Shown here: positions 9,576 to 17,697 of the stretch, piece after piece | Numbering within the stretch: the stretch's first letter is position 1 | Layout of the letters: every line of letters starts with the position of its first letter | Origin: Acidipila sp. | Lineage (GTDB): Bacteria > Acidobacteriota > Terriglobia > Acidiferrales > UBA7541 | Length of the DNA: 49,671 bases | NCBI GenBank assembly: GCA_010365215.1 | Contig: JAAFGT010000021.1 | Location: 12,672-62,342 of the forward strand | Direction of reading: 5' to 3' | Translations under genes and position numbers: made by a program | The notes under the pieces: generated by a model | What the model was told of the DNA's origin: nothing | What the model saw: only the letters and a program-made list of their open reading frames with translations | The model's database searches: none

Positions 9576-11819
9576 TTGAACAATAAAATAGACAGCGTCA
9601 TCGAGCAGTTGGCAAAAAATCAGCACGACGAGTGGGCGCGCCGCCGCCGCGCAGACGGCTGGACTTACGGGCATGCCCGTGACGACGTACGGAAGCAGCA
9701 CCCGTCGCTGGTGCCTTACGAAGAGTTGCCGGAGTCCGAGAAAGAGTACCAGCGCGGCGCGGTCTTGCAGACCATCAAGTCCCTGCTGGCGCTCGGATAC
9801 AAAATCGAGGAGCCTGACGCCGCCCTGGGGAATACTCCGAGTGGGGATACTCACCGTTCAGGCCCCGCCGAGAATGCTTCTGCTCAACGTGATTCGTTCG
9901 TCTTGCCTAATATCGGCACCTCGGATTTGCATGCGCTTTTAAGGTGGTGGCAGGAGCGTCCGCCAGAAGGGTGGCCTCAATCGCCGGGTGTCTACCAGCA
10001 AGTGGGAGAGCGGATGCTCACGCTCGGCGAGCCTTTGCTCGCTTACGATGTGCTCGCCGAAGGTCTCACCACATTTCCCGGGGAAACGCGCTTGCAGCAA
10101 TTGCTGGCACTCTCGCTTGCACGCAGCGGCGCGACGCGCCAGGCAAACGAGATGCTCGTGCAAATTCAATCTAGCGGTGAAAGCAGCGACGAGACTTCCG
10201 GCTTGCTGGCGCGCACCTTCAAGGATCTGGCGTTCCAGGAAGTCGATGCCGTGAAACGCAAAGAGCGGTTAACCCACGCCCAGCAGGTCTACCAAAAGGC
10301 CTATCGTCAATGGGGCGGCTATTGGAACGGGATCAATGCAGCCACGTTATCGCTGCTGCTCGGCCAACAGGAGCAGGCCGCTGCCATGGCGGTGGAGATT
10401 CGCCAGCTTTGCGTGGAAGCTTTCGAAAAAATAAACAAAGAGGGAGACCGCTACTGGCCGTTGGCTACGCTTGGGGAAGCCGCGTTGATCCAGCGGAAAT
10501 GGCCGGAAGCGGAAGATTGGTACCAGCAGGCTGCGGCGGTGGGACAGCGGCGATTCGGCGACTTAAGCTCCACTCGCCGCAACGCGCGCCTGCTACTCGA
10601 ATACCTTGGCCGCGACCGGCGATGGATCGAGCAGTGCCTGCGCATCCCCCGCGTTGCCGTTTTCACGGGGCACATGATTGACCAGCCGGGGCGCTCCGCG
10701 CCCAGGTTCCCGCCCCAGCTCGAGGGCGCCGTCCTCAAAGCCATTCGCGAGCGTCTGAAAACCCGGGATGTTGGTTTTGGTTATGCATCGGCGGCAAGCG
10801 GCTCCGACATTTTATTCCTGGAAGCTCTGCTCGAGTCCGGCGGGGAGGTCCGCGTCGTTCTGCCCTACGAAAGCAAGATGTTCCTTCGCGACAGCGTGGA
10901 AGCGATTCCCGGCTCGAACTGGGGCGAGCGCTTCCAAAGCGTGCTGCAGCTGGCGCGCGAGGTGGTTACGGTGTCGGGCCAACGGCTAAGCGGCGGAAGT
11001 ATTTCGTATGAATATGCCAACGACATACTGTTGGGGCTGGCCATAACGCGCAGCGAACAACTGGAAACCGAGCTCGTTCCGCTGGCCGTCTGGGATGGAA
11101 AAGCCGGAGACGGCCTGGGCGGTACGGCCAACGCGATCTCCCGGTGGGAAAGCCTGGGATATAAAGTGGAGTTGATTCATCTGAATAAGATTTTACAAAA
11201 TCAGAGCCAGGAGATGATCCATATCGGCGCCGCGCCTCCTGCGGCTCCCAAGGTTCCTGAAGCAAAGCCTTCCGACGAGTATGTTCCACGAATCATGGGA
11301 ATTTTCTTCGCCGACGCCGCGGGATTCAGCAAACTCACGGAAGAGCAGACACCGCGATTCGTGCAGTATTTCCTGCAAATGGTAGGCGAGATGGCGCGAA
11401 CCTCCCGCCACAAACCGGTGATGAAGAACACCTGGGGCGACGGTCTCTATTTTATTTTCGAGCGGGTGATCGATGCCGGCGAGTTTGCCTTGGAGTTATG
11501 CGACGCGGTGAAGAATGCCCGATGGGAAAACACCGGCCTGCCCCAGTTGAGCGTGCGCATCGGATTACACGCCGGGCCGGTGTATCGCATCATCGATCCG
11601 GTAACGGGACAGCCCAATTATATCGGGACTCACGTAAGCCAGGCGGCGAGAATAGAACCGATCACGCCGCCCAACCAGGTTTACGCCAGTCAAGCTTTTG
11701 CAGCGCTGGCTTCAGCGGACCCGCACAAGACATTTAAGTGCGAGTATGTCGGCCAAACGCCGATGGCAAAAGGTTACGGGACTTTGCCCACCTACGTGGT
11801 CCGTCGCCTGCGCGTCTGA
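9576..11819 (+). CDS. RyR / TPR-TRAFs-binding-like / SLOG-like / class III nucleotide cyclase protein
   Basis: This 747-residue soluble multidomain protein opens with a RyR domain (about 6-80; the core WARRRRADGWTYGHARDD and LVPYEELPESEKEY is characteristic). A helical TPR-like region follows (about 110-350), resembling the DUF4071/TRAFs-binding region. Then comes a Rossmann-type segment (about 360-550; VAVFTGHMIDQPGR, ASGSDILFLEALLESG, VVLPYESKMF) that looks like a SLOG-type nucleotide-binding fold. It ends with a class III cyclase catalytic domain (about 572-745). Metal-binding Asp580 (FADAAGFS) and Asp622 (NTWGD) and the transition-state Arg692 are present. The purine-specifying positions are Asn618 and Asn681 instead of Lys/Asp, and the usual ribose-binding Asn is Ser688. 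The TTG start is the first after an in-frame stop at 9558. The gene converges on the TIR/nSTAND/barrel operon. The product nucleotide is unknown. Confidence 0.85.
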   Translation: MNNKIDSVIEQLAKNQHDEWARRRRADGWTYGHARDDVRKQHPSLVPYEELPESEKEYQRGAVLQTIKSLLALGYKIEEPDAALGNTPSGDTHRSGPAENASAQRDSFVLPNIGTSDLHALLRWWQERPPEGWPQSPGVYQQVGERMLTLGEPLLAYDVLAEGLTTFPGETRLQQLLALSLARSGATRQANEMLVQIQSSGESSDETSGLLARTFKDLAFQEVDAVKRKERLTHAQQVYQKAYRQWGGYWNGINAATLSLLLGQQEQAAAMAVEIRQLCVEAFEKINKEGDRYWPLATLGEAALIQRKWPEAEDWYQQAAAVGQRRFGDLSSTRRNARLLLEYLGRDRRWIEQCLRIPRVAVFTGHMIDQPGRSAPRFPPQLEGAVLKAIRERLKTRDVGFGYASAASGSDILFLEALLESGGEVRVVLPYESKMFLRDSVEAIPGSNWGERFQSVLQLAREVVTVSGQRLSGGSISYEYANDILLGLAITRSEQLETELVPLAVWDGKAGDGLGGTANAISRWESLGYKVELIHLNKILQNQSQEMIHIGAAPPAAPKVPEAKPSDEYVPRIMGIFFADAAGFSKLTEEQTPRFVQYFLQMVGEMARTSRHKPVMKNTWGDGLYFIFERVIDAGEFALELCDAVKNARWENTGLPQLSVRIGLHAGPVYRIIDPVTGQPNYIGTHVSQAARIEPITPPNQVYASQAFAALASADPHKTFKCEYVGQTPMAKGYGTLPTYVVRRLRV

Positions 11820-11877
11820 ACGTTTGAGCCTCTGAACGTCGGCGCGTCTGAACGCCTGCGCGTCCGAATGGCTGAAA
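11811..11877. repeat. Degenerate repeats of a CGCGTCTGAACG-like unit
   Basis: Exact copies of CGCGTCTGAACG lie at 11811 and 11843. Degenerate copies lie near 11830 (CTCTGAACG) and 11859 (CGCGTCCGAATG). The first copy contains the stop codon of the cyclase gene, and the rest fill the 76-bp gap before the convergent barrel gene. Confidence 0.6.
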
Positions 11878-11895
11878 CGGGGTGCCACGCCCGGT

Positions 11896-13065
11896 CTAGA
11901 ACGAAAACCGGTATTCCAGCCTGAAGATGTCCGTATACCACTCCGATTGCGTGAGCGCGTGCCCGTACCCGGCATAGACGGAGTTGCGATTGCCGAACGA
12001 TGTGCGGGCCCCCAATTTGATATTAACGATGTTGATGCCGCCCGTCTCCCTCGCTGCGCCAAACACCGGCCCGCCCGGCTGGGTCTGAAATCCACCGAGC
12101 ACGTGCCAACCCACCAGCTCGACGACCGGCGCGATGCGCACCGACTCGCCGCGATAGAGTACGTAGCTGGGCCCGAAGCCATAAAAGAAAACGTCGCCGG
12201 CGAATTTCTCCGAGCCGGATACCGGAACTCCCGAAGACCTTCCAATGGGATGCCAGCCTCCCATCTCCGCCTCGAACGATGCGCGGTCTGTTATCTTCTG
12301 GTAGTACAGCAACGTTGGCTCGACACTGAAGTGGTTGGTGCCCAGACCCTTCGAAGGATCGCCGGAGGGGAAATACATTTTGAACTGGAAAGTCAGGTAA
12401 CGCTGGGAATCGGCAAGCGCGGCAACTTTAAATCCAGCGCGGATATCGGAGAGTCCGCTTTGGCTCGAAAACGCCGGGAAGGGCGGAATCGGCAGGAAAG
12501 AATTGGGCTGGATCCAACGAAACGGAATCTCCACAAACGCGGAGAAACGGCGGTGTGGCGAAAACTCAGCGTTCAAATAGAGCTGCTGGAAGTTTAAGGA
12601 TTTCGGCACACCCGGCCCCGGTCCGGCGGCGTTGGGATCGAATGCCTGGGGTATGGCCGTCGCCAGTCCTTTATAGCAGCCGCATTTCGCGTAGAAGAAC
12701 TCGGCGAGATCAGGGGTGCTGTTGTTAAACCCGGCATCAAAGCGAATGCGCAAGTGGGATCCGACAATTGCGTTGTCGATGTACCCGACCATGCTGCCTT
12801 CCGTCTTTGGCCTTTTTGTTTCGTCGCTGGGCTTGGTGGCTTGCGACGTCTTTGCTTTTTTCGGCGCCGAGGCGGGCTCCTGCGCGAGGGCAAATTCCGC
12901 GCGCCCGGGTTCCACTGTGACGTCCAGATCGTTTCTAGCGAGCAGCGAATCTACCGGCACTGAAACGGCCGCAACTTGTTGTTCGTTCGGGAGGCTAGTA
13001 TCCCGATCTTGAGCGAACAAGACTGCCGGCACCAGCAGACTCAAGACCACAACGAATCGCTTCAT
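11896..13065 (-). CDS. Outer-membrane beta-barrel protein
   Basis: This 389-residue protein has a signal peptide (residues 1-18, ending LFAQD) and a Lys/Pro-rich stretch (about 55-85). A run of alternating amphipathic strands follows (LRIRFDAGFNN, FSAFVEIPFRWI, YLTFQFKMYFPSG, PTLLYYQKI, NSVYAGYGHAL), and the protein ends YRFSF, the terminal Phe expected for barrel insertion. It resembles the MetA-pathway phenol-degradation-like barrels, but the substrate cannot be predicted. I chose ATG 13065, preceded by AAGGGGG, over an upstream frame opening. The gene lies 48 bp after the nSTAND gene on the same strand and is probably its operon partner, which is unusual company for a porin-like protein. 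Confidence 0.8.
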   Translation of the reverse strand: MKRFVVVLSLLVPAVLFAQDRDTSLPNEQQVAAVSVPVDSLLARNDLDVTVEPGRAEFALAQEPASAPKKAKTSQATKPSDETKRPKTEGSMVGYIDNAIVGSHLRIRFDAGFNNSTPDLAEFFYAKCGCYKGLATAIPQAFDPNAAGPGPGVPKSLNFQQLYLNAEFSPHRRFSAFVEIPFRWIQPNSFLPIPPFPAFSSQSGLSDIRAGFKVAALADSQRYLTFQFKMYFPSGDPSKGLGTNHFSVEPTLLYYQKITDRASFEAEMGGWHPIGRSSGVPVSGSEKFAGDVFFYGFGPSYVLYRGESVRIAPVVELVGWHVLGGFQTQPGGPVFGAARETGGINIVNIKLGARTSFGNRNSVYAGYGHALTQSEWYTDIFRLEYRFSF

Positions 13066-13113
13066 CTTTAACCCCCTTAAACTCGTTAACTCATACAAAT
13101 TTGGGCGGTACGG

Positions 13114-15933
13114 CTACTTACGTTTGCCAAGCTTATCACGCAATTTCTGCTCGATTCCATCGGCAGCTTTTGCCAGGTTTCTACGTTCGGGGTCGGGTAT
13201 TTCCGGCAGCAGGCGCGATAAATTATCCAGCGCGCTCTGCGCATCCGCGTAGGATCCCGAGGCCAGGCTGATCCTGGCGAGGTCCAAAAAATTATAGCCA
13301 AGATCCCGGAAAAGCAGCGCGACTTCGGGACGACTCGATTTTCGCACCTTCTTCAGTTGCGTCAGGATGTCCAAGGACCGCTGGCTCTCCGCTTTCGCCG
13401 CGGCGGCGTTTGACTGTGCCGCTCCGGGCGATTCCAGGATCTGCGCGCCCAAATTATGGGCTTTGACCAGCTCAACGCTGAGCGAGGGCGCCGGGCTGGT
13501 CAGCTCATCGATCAAGCCGATGGCTTGCCGGTTTCTTTTTCTGGCCAATTCCAGATCTCCCTGGTCCAGCAGCAACAAGGCCAAATCGTCATAATAGGTG
13601 GCCAGCTCGAACTTGTATTCCCGGTTGTCAGGCTTCTCTTTCGTCAATCTCTCGCCAATTCCGAGCGCTTGCTCGTAGAATACGCGAGCGTCCGCCAGGC
13701 GATTTTCGCTTCTCAGCAGCGTTCCCAGGTTGTTATCGGCGCGCGCCAATTCTTGAGCCGGCCCGAAATTGACGCCGCTCCCCGCCAAAGGTTCGAGCAG
13801 GTGAATCGCCTCGCGGAAGTCCGCTTCCGATTGCTCAACGCGTTTTGTCTGGTAAAGAAGAATGCCGCGATTGTAGTGAGTGCGCGCCAGCTCCCGCTGG
13901 TACACGGGGACGTTCCCCGCTCCGTCGCGGGGCAGGGCCTGCTGGAGTTGTAGAGCGCGATTGTATGCTTCCTCCGCCGCCGAGCTTGTGGCGCCGTCCG
14001 CCCGCAGTGTTTCACCCAGCCAGTTGTAGGAATTAGCCAGCGCCTGGCGGTATTCCGGCTTGCCGGGATATTTTGCGGTGAGAGCCTGGAATTGGGTAAT
14101 GGCCTCCCGGTATTCGGAGGCCGCATCGCTATTTTCTGAGAGCAGCCGGTGGATGTCCCCCAACCGGAAGTAGGCCCATCCCATTTCTATGGCCAACTGC
14201 TCGCTGTCGGGTTTCTGTTTCGTGAAATTGGTGTAAAAGGCTTTAGCCTTTTGCAAAAGCTCCTTGCGGAATTCCTCCATCTCCGGAACATCCGCCGCCA
14301 CGCGAGCCTGCTCGCGGCCTGCCGACGACAACATTTCATTCACCGCTGCTTGCGCCAGCTGCAGGTTCTGCTCCGCGCGAGCTTTTTCTTTGCGTGCAAT
14401 CTGCGCCAGAAACAGCGCAGCCACCAGCAGGATGGCAAGAATCCCGGCCGCCCACTGGTACTCGCGGAGCTTCTTTTTTCGTTCTTTTTCACGCAGCGCA
14501 ATAAAACCGTCGCGGACCTTTTCGCTGCGATCCAGGAACTGCATCGCGCGATCGAAGTGCGCATCGTAGCGCTGCGCCCAGGCCGCGGTGGGCTGGTTCT
14601 TCCGCTTCCAACCCAGCGCCGGATCGAGCTCCGGCGTGCGCCAAAGGCCCGCGGTCCCTTCCCCGAACCAGGCAGCCGCCTGCGACAGGCGCATGTAATA
14701 ACCGGCGGAAATTTTCTCCTCTTCCGCCCAAGCCATCAGCCGCGTCCAGCAGCGCATCAGGCTTTCGTGCGAAAGATCGATGATCGAGCGCGCGTCCAGC
14801 GGAATCACGGGAGGCGGCATCAGGAAAGAACGCCCCTGACGCCGGAAAATCTCGATGACCTGGATCACTTCCTTTTGAGGCACCTCGCAAACAGCGGTTA
14901 ATTCCTGAACCGTGCTGGGGCGCCGGACGCCACGCTGATCTGAAAACGTGTCGGTCAGGGCCTTGAACATCTTTTCCGCGATCAGCCGGCCGCGGTCAGA
15001 CCCGGTTTCCTGATAGGCCTCCTCGGCGTGCCGGGAGAGCGCCTGCCGCAGGGTTCCTACGGCCTCATAGTCAGCGACGTCGATGGGCTCGCCCGGCTGG
15101 CGATGCTGTTCCCAGTGATCCCAGGTTCGCATCAAGGCGTGCTGCAGCACGGGAAGCTGATCCTGATCGTCTCCCAGGTCGTTGAGCAGGCGCAGAACCA
15201 GGCGCGGGGCTATTTCTCCGCCGCCGACCGCGACCGGACCGGTGATGACGGAGCGCAATTCGTCGCGGGTCATGCGCGGAACGAGGTGTTGACCTTTGTT
15301 GACGGCTTCCGGCAGGCGGGGAAATTCCATGCAGTCGCCGATGAAATCGGAACGCATGGTGAGCACAACGTAAATCGGAAGAGCCTCCTGGGCCGTCGCT
15401 TCCAACAGCAGCTTGACGAAGGCTACCGCCTCGTCGCGGGAATTGGCAATCTGCCGGCTGCGCCGGAAGCGGAAAAGCTCCTCGAACTGATCCACTACGA
15501 TCAGCACGTTGTCGTGCGGCGAAATCCTCGCTTGCCGCACGGCGTCCACCAGCCCTCGAGAACTGCGGCGAAGCGTTGCTTCGAGCAACACGCGGTTGGT
15601 GCTGGCCAGCTCTTGATTTGTTCCCAGCACGTCCGCGGGGCTGAGCGATTCAGCCAGATGCCCGATGGGATCCTCGCCCGGGCGAAGCCTGGCTACGCGC
15701 CAGCTCGAGCCGGCTTTAACCATGAATCCGCTGTACAGGGCCGGGATCAGACCGGAGCGGACGAGGGAAGACTTTCCACTGCCGGAAGTGCCGATGACGG
15801 AAACAAACCGGCAGGAACGCAGCCGCCGCAGCAGCTCGTCGATTTCTTTTTCGCGGCCGAAAAAAAGATGATCTTCTTCGGCCTCGAACGGACGAAGGCC
15901 CGGGAATGGGTTAAACAGGGCTTGAGGTTCCAT
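13114..15933 (-). CDS. nSTAND-type P-loop ATPase with membrane segment and TPR C-terminus
   Basis: This is a 939-residue STAND-class signalling ATPase. The N-terminus carries the nSTAND1 signature NPFPGLRPFEAEEDHLFFGRE, a Walker A GTSGSGKSS (Lys54) and a Walker B VLIVVDQFEELF (Asp148). A winged-helix-like region follows, then a single hydrophobic helix (about 490-512) after a KKLREYQW segment. Next is a coiled coil (ARKEKARAEQNLQLAQAA) and, from about 550 to 840, tetratricopeptide repeats. STAND proteins act as ATP-driven switches that oligomerise on sensing a ligand or partner. The TPRs are the likely sensor; the effector is presumably the TIR protein encoded 20 bp upstream. ATG 15933 is preceded by AGGAGG about 12 bases ahead; a TTG one codon earlier is the alternative. 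Confidence 0.88.
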   Translation of the reverse strand: MEPQALFNPFPGLRPFEAEEDHLFFGREKEIDELLRRLRSCRFVSVIGTSGSGKSSLVRSGLIPALYSGFMVKAGSSWRVARLRPGEDPIGHLAESLSPADVLGTNQELASTNRVLLEATLRRSSRGLVDAVRQARISPHDNVLIVVDQFEELFRFRRSRQIANSRDEAVAFVKLLLEATAQEALPIYVVLTMRSDFIGDCMEFPRLPEAVNKGQHLVPRMTRDELRSVITGPVAVGGGEIAPRLVLRLLNDLGDDQDQLPVLQHALMRTWDHWEQHRQPGEPIDVADYEAVGTLRQALSRHAEEAYQETGSDRGRLIAEKMFKALTDTFSDQRGVRRPSTVQELTAVCEVPQKEVIQVIEIFRRQGRSFLMPPPVIPLDARSIIDLSHESLMRCWTRLMAWAEEEKISAGYYMRLSQAAAWFGEGTAGLWRTPELDPALGWKRKNQPTAAWAQRYDAHFDRAMQFLDRSEKVRDGFIALREKERKKKLREYQWAAGILAILLVAALFLAQIARKEKARAEQNLQLAQAAVNEMLSSAGREQARVAADVPEMEEFRKELLQKAKAFYTNFTKQKPDSEQLAIEMGWAYFRLGDIHRLLSENSDAASEYREAITQFQALTAKYPGKPEYRQALANSYNWLGETLRADGATSSAAEEAYNRALQLQQALPRDGAGNVPVYQRELARTHYNRGILLYQTKRVEQSEADFREAIHLLEPLAGSGVNFGPAQELARADNNLGTLLRSENRLADARVFYEQALGIGERLTKEKPDNREYKFELATYYDDLALLLLDQGDLELARKRNRQAIGLIDELTSPAPSLSVELVKAHNLGAQILESPGAAQSNAAAAKAESQRSLDILTQLKKVRKSSRPEVALLFRDLGYNFLDLARISLASGSYADAQSALDNLSRLLPEIPDPERRNLAKAADGIEQKLRDKLGKRK

Positions 15934-15953
15934 CAACCCTGCCTACCTCCTCG

Positions 15954-17429
15954 TTAGACCTTTATTCGAGAGATGAATGGCTCTAAAGGACCGGCCGCAA
16001 AACCGTCGAATTGAGGAATGACCACGGCTTCGTGCGTTTTAAAGCGCTCTTTCTCCGGCGTTTTCGGCGTTATCAGAGAAATCCCAATGGCCGGCTGCGG
16101 CTTGGTGCGCCCGTACCCGGCGCTTTTTTGCAGTTCGCGAAGTTTCCGGCGCAGCCAGCATTCGTTGCCGGATCCATAAAAAATCAGCGCGGCGTCGCAA
16201 ACGCGCAGGTTCTCTTCATGGTATTCGCGAATTTCCGCCTCGTCGCCCTCGAATACCGGATGCATAACTTCAAATTTCTGTTCGAACAGGAAATCCGCCC
16301 ACGGCGCGACGATGGCGGTGTCCCGCTGATCGTAGATCAGGTAGAGCTGGGCGATTCTTGTGCCCGCCGCCAGCGGCGCTGCCGATACAGGCACCGGCGC
16401 GCGCTTCAGCCGGTCCTGGATGACCGTGGTCAAATCTTCGAGAAAAGTTTCCAGCAAGTCCGCGCCGGCTTGCATGCGGGGATCCATGCGCAGACGTTCA
16501 ATTACTTTGCGTTGGCGTTCGTCCTCCAACTCCAAACCGGGAGGGATCCACAGGATGCGCGAAAAATCGCCTTCCTCGCCTCGTTCGATGGCCACCTCGT
16601 TCTGAAGTTCCAGAAGAGATTCCACGCCGCCCTCGGGGACCAGGCTGTAACTTTTCCCAATCAGATGAATGGACATCCGGCAGCGCGACATATCTGCCCG
16701 GACCATTTCGATTACTTCGGATGCGACGCCAGGCAATGGACTGGCAGGGAGCACGGTGTAGCCGTGTTGCTGCAAGTCTCGCTTGATGGCTTCGCGCTGC
16801 TCTTTTAAATCAGAGGTGGTCTCCGCCAGATAAACCGGGTCCTCTTTTGCCTCAGGTCTGGGATCGGCCATTCCCTCCGGGCCTTCGAGCATCTCCAACA
16901 CGCAACAGATGTCGTGCGCCAGATCGTCAAGCCTCAGCCAGAAATCCCTCTGCGCCTCAGGGCCGAAAATTTCGTCGAGCTCATAGACGCGCCCGGTATC
17001 CGGATCGACCTTGAAAAACTCGTAGCCCAGCAGCGGCTTCAACTCCGCGGGATGCAAATCCAAAGCCACCGGCGTCTTGAGCACTTTGAAGATGCGCGCT
17101 TTGTCGCAGCAGCTGACTCCACCCTGGGCTTCCGCAGCCTGAACGAATTCAGCCAGTTCCCGGCGAGCCCACTCCGACCTCACATAGCGCGGCGAAACCA
17201 CGGAGACCAGCGCCGCAACATGCCGGAGGCGCTCCACCAGCGTCTCGGCGAAAAGATCGTTACCTTGGAGTTTTGGGTCGCGCCAGATTTGCGGCGTTTT
17301 TCCGAGGAGTTGCCCAACGCGGACTTCCAGAGCGCGATGAAGGTTAGCTACCCATCCCTTGCGCCCCTCAATCAGCTCCACGTTATCCAGGTGCGCATAG
17401 CTAATGAAAGCGTCACCCTCAAAATTCAT
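15954..17429 (-). CDS. TIR domain protein with DUF4062-like middle and second TIR-like domain
   Basis: This is a 491-residue cytosolic protein. Residues 1-140 form a TIR domain (DAFISYAHLD at 6-15; WRDPKLQGND at 49-58; SEWARREL at 85-92). Glu62 and Glu91 are candidates for the catalytic glutamate of NAD-cleaving TIRs. Residues about 195-350 (YLAETTSDLKEQREAIKRDL, then CRMSIHLIGKSYS) resemble DUF4062, a domain often joined to STAND and TIR modules. Residues about 365-485 (QLYLIYDQRD, CDAALIFYGSGNECWLRRKL) look like a second, diverged TIR fold. The ATG at 17429 has AAGGTGAC ahead of it. It is the first gene of an apparent operon with the nSTAND ATPase (20 bp apart). Bacterial TIR proteins commonly degrade NAD or make signal nucleotides during phage defence; the activity here is untested. 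Confidence 0.82.
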   Translation of the reverse strand: MNFEGDAFISYAHLDNVELIEGRKGWVANLHRALEVRVGQLLGKTPQIWRDPKLQGNDLFAETLVERLRHVAALVSVVSPRYVRSEWARRELAEFVQAAEAQGGVSCCDKARIFKVLKTPVALDLHPAELKPLLGYEFFKVDPDTGRVYELDEIFGPEAQRDFWLRLDDLAHDICCVLEMLEGPEGMADPRPEAKEDPVYLAETTSDLKEQREAIKRDLQQHGYTVLPASPLPGVASEVIEMVRADMSRCRMSIHLIGKSYSLVPEGGVESLLELQNEVAIERGEEGDFSRILWIPPGLELEDERQRKVIERLRMDPRMQAGADLLETFLEDLTTVIQDRLKRAPVPVSAAPLAAGTRIAQLYLIYDQRDTAIVAPWADFLFEQKFEVMHPVFEGDEAEIREYHEENLRVCDAALIFYGSGNECWLRRKLRELQKSAGYGRTKPQPAIGISLITPKTPEKERFKTHEAVVIPQFDGFAAGPLEPFISRIKV

Positions 17430-17589
17430 GCGTCACCTTGGTCATCGCGGGAGGCCGGCGCGAACTCCGCCCGGATTAAGCGACCCGTCAAACTGGGCGG
17501 AATCCAGAACACTGGTAAGGCGTTCGGCTAGAGCCCGGCTTGCGTAGGCCGTTCGATTCGTTCCAGGAGTGTTCACAACCGACTGTTAG

Positions 17590-17618
17590 TATATAGCGTA
17601 GGCCAAAACGATTAGCAA
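17590..17618 (-). promoter_or_regulatory. Candidate promoter of the TIR-nSTAND-barrel operon
   Basis: On the minus strand, TTGCTA (17613-17618) and TATATA (17590-17595) are separated by 17 bp. This is a reasonable sigma-70 type pair about 160 bp upstream of the TIR start. The rest of the 268-bp gap (17430-17697) shows no gene. The call is by eye only. Confidence 0.35.
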
Positions 17619-17697
17619 GCAACAACCCCGTGGGATTCCAGGCCGCACACCGTGCGGATAGAAAACGACGGCAGGATTAACTCCGCGGATGCGGGCG

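Noticed and set aside
15028-15957. A 309-codon open frame opposite the nSTAND ATPase N-terminus
   Set aside because: The minus strand has clear Walker A and B motifs; the opposite frame shows no family pattern.
9576-17429. Calling the island a Pycsar system
   Set aside because: Pycsar pairs a compact cyclase with a small cyclic-nucleotide-binding effector. Here the cyclase is a large four-part protein, the TIR protein has no evident nucleotide-binding sensor, and the product is unknown.
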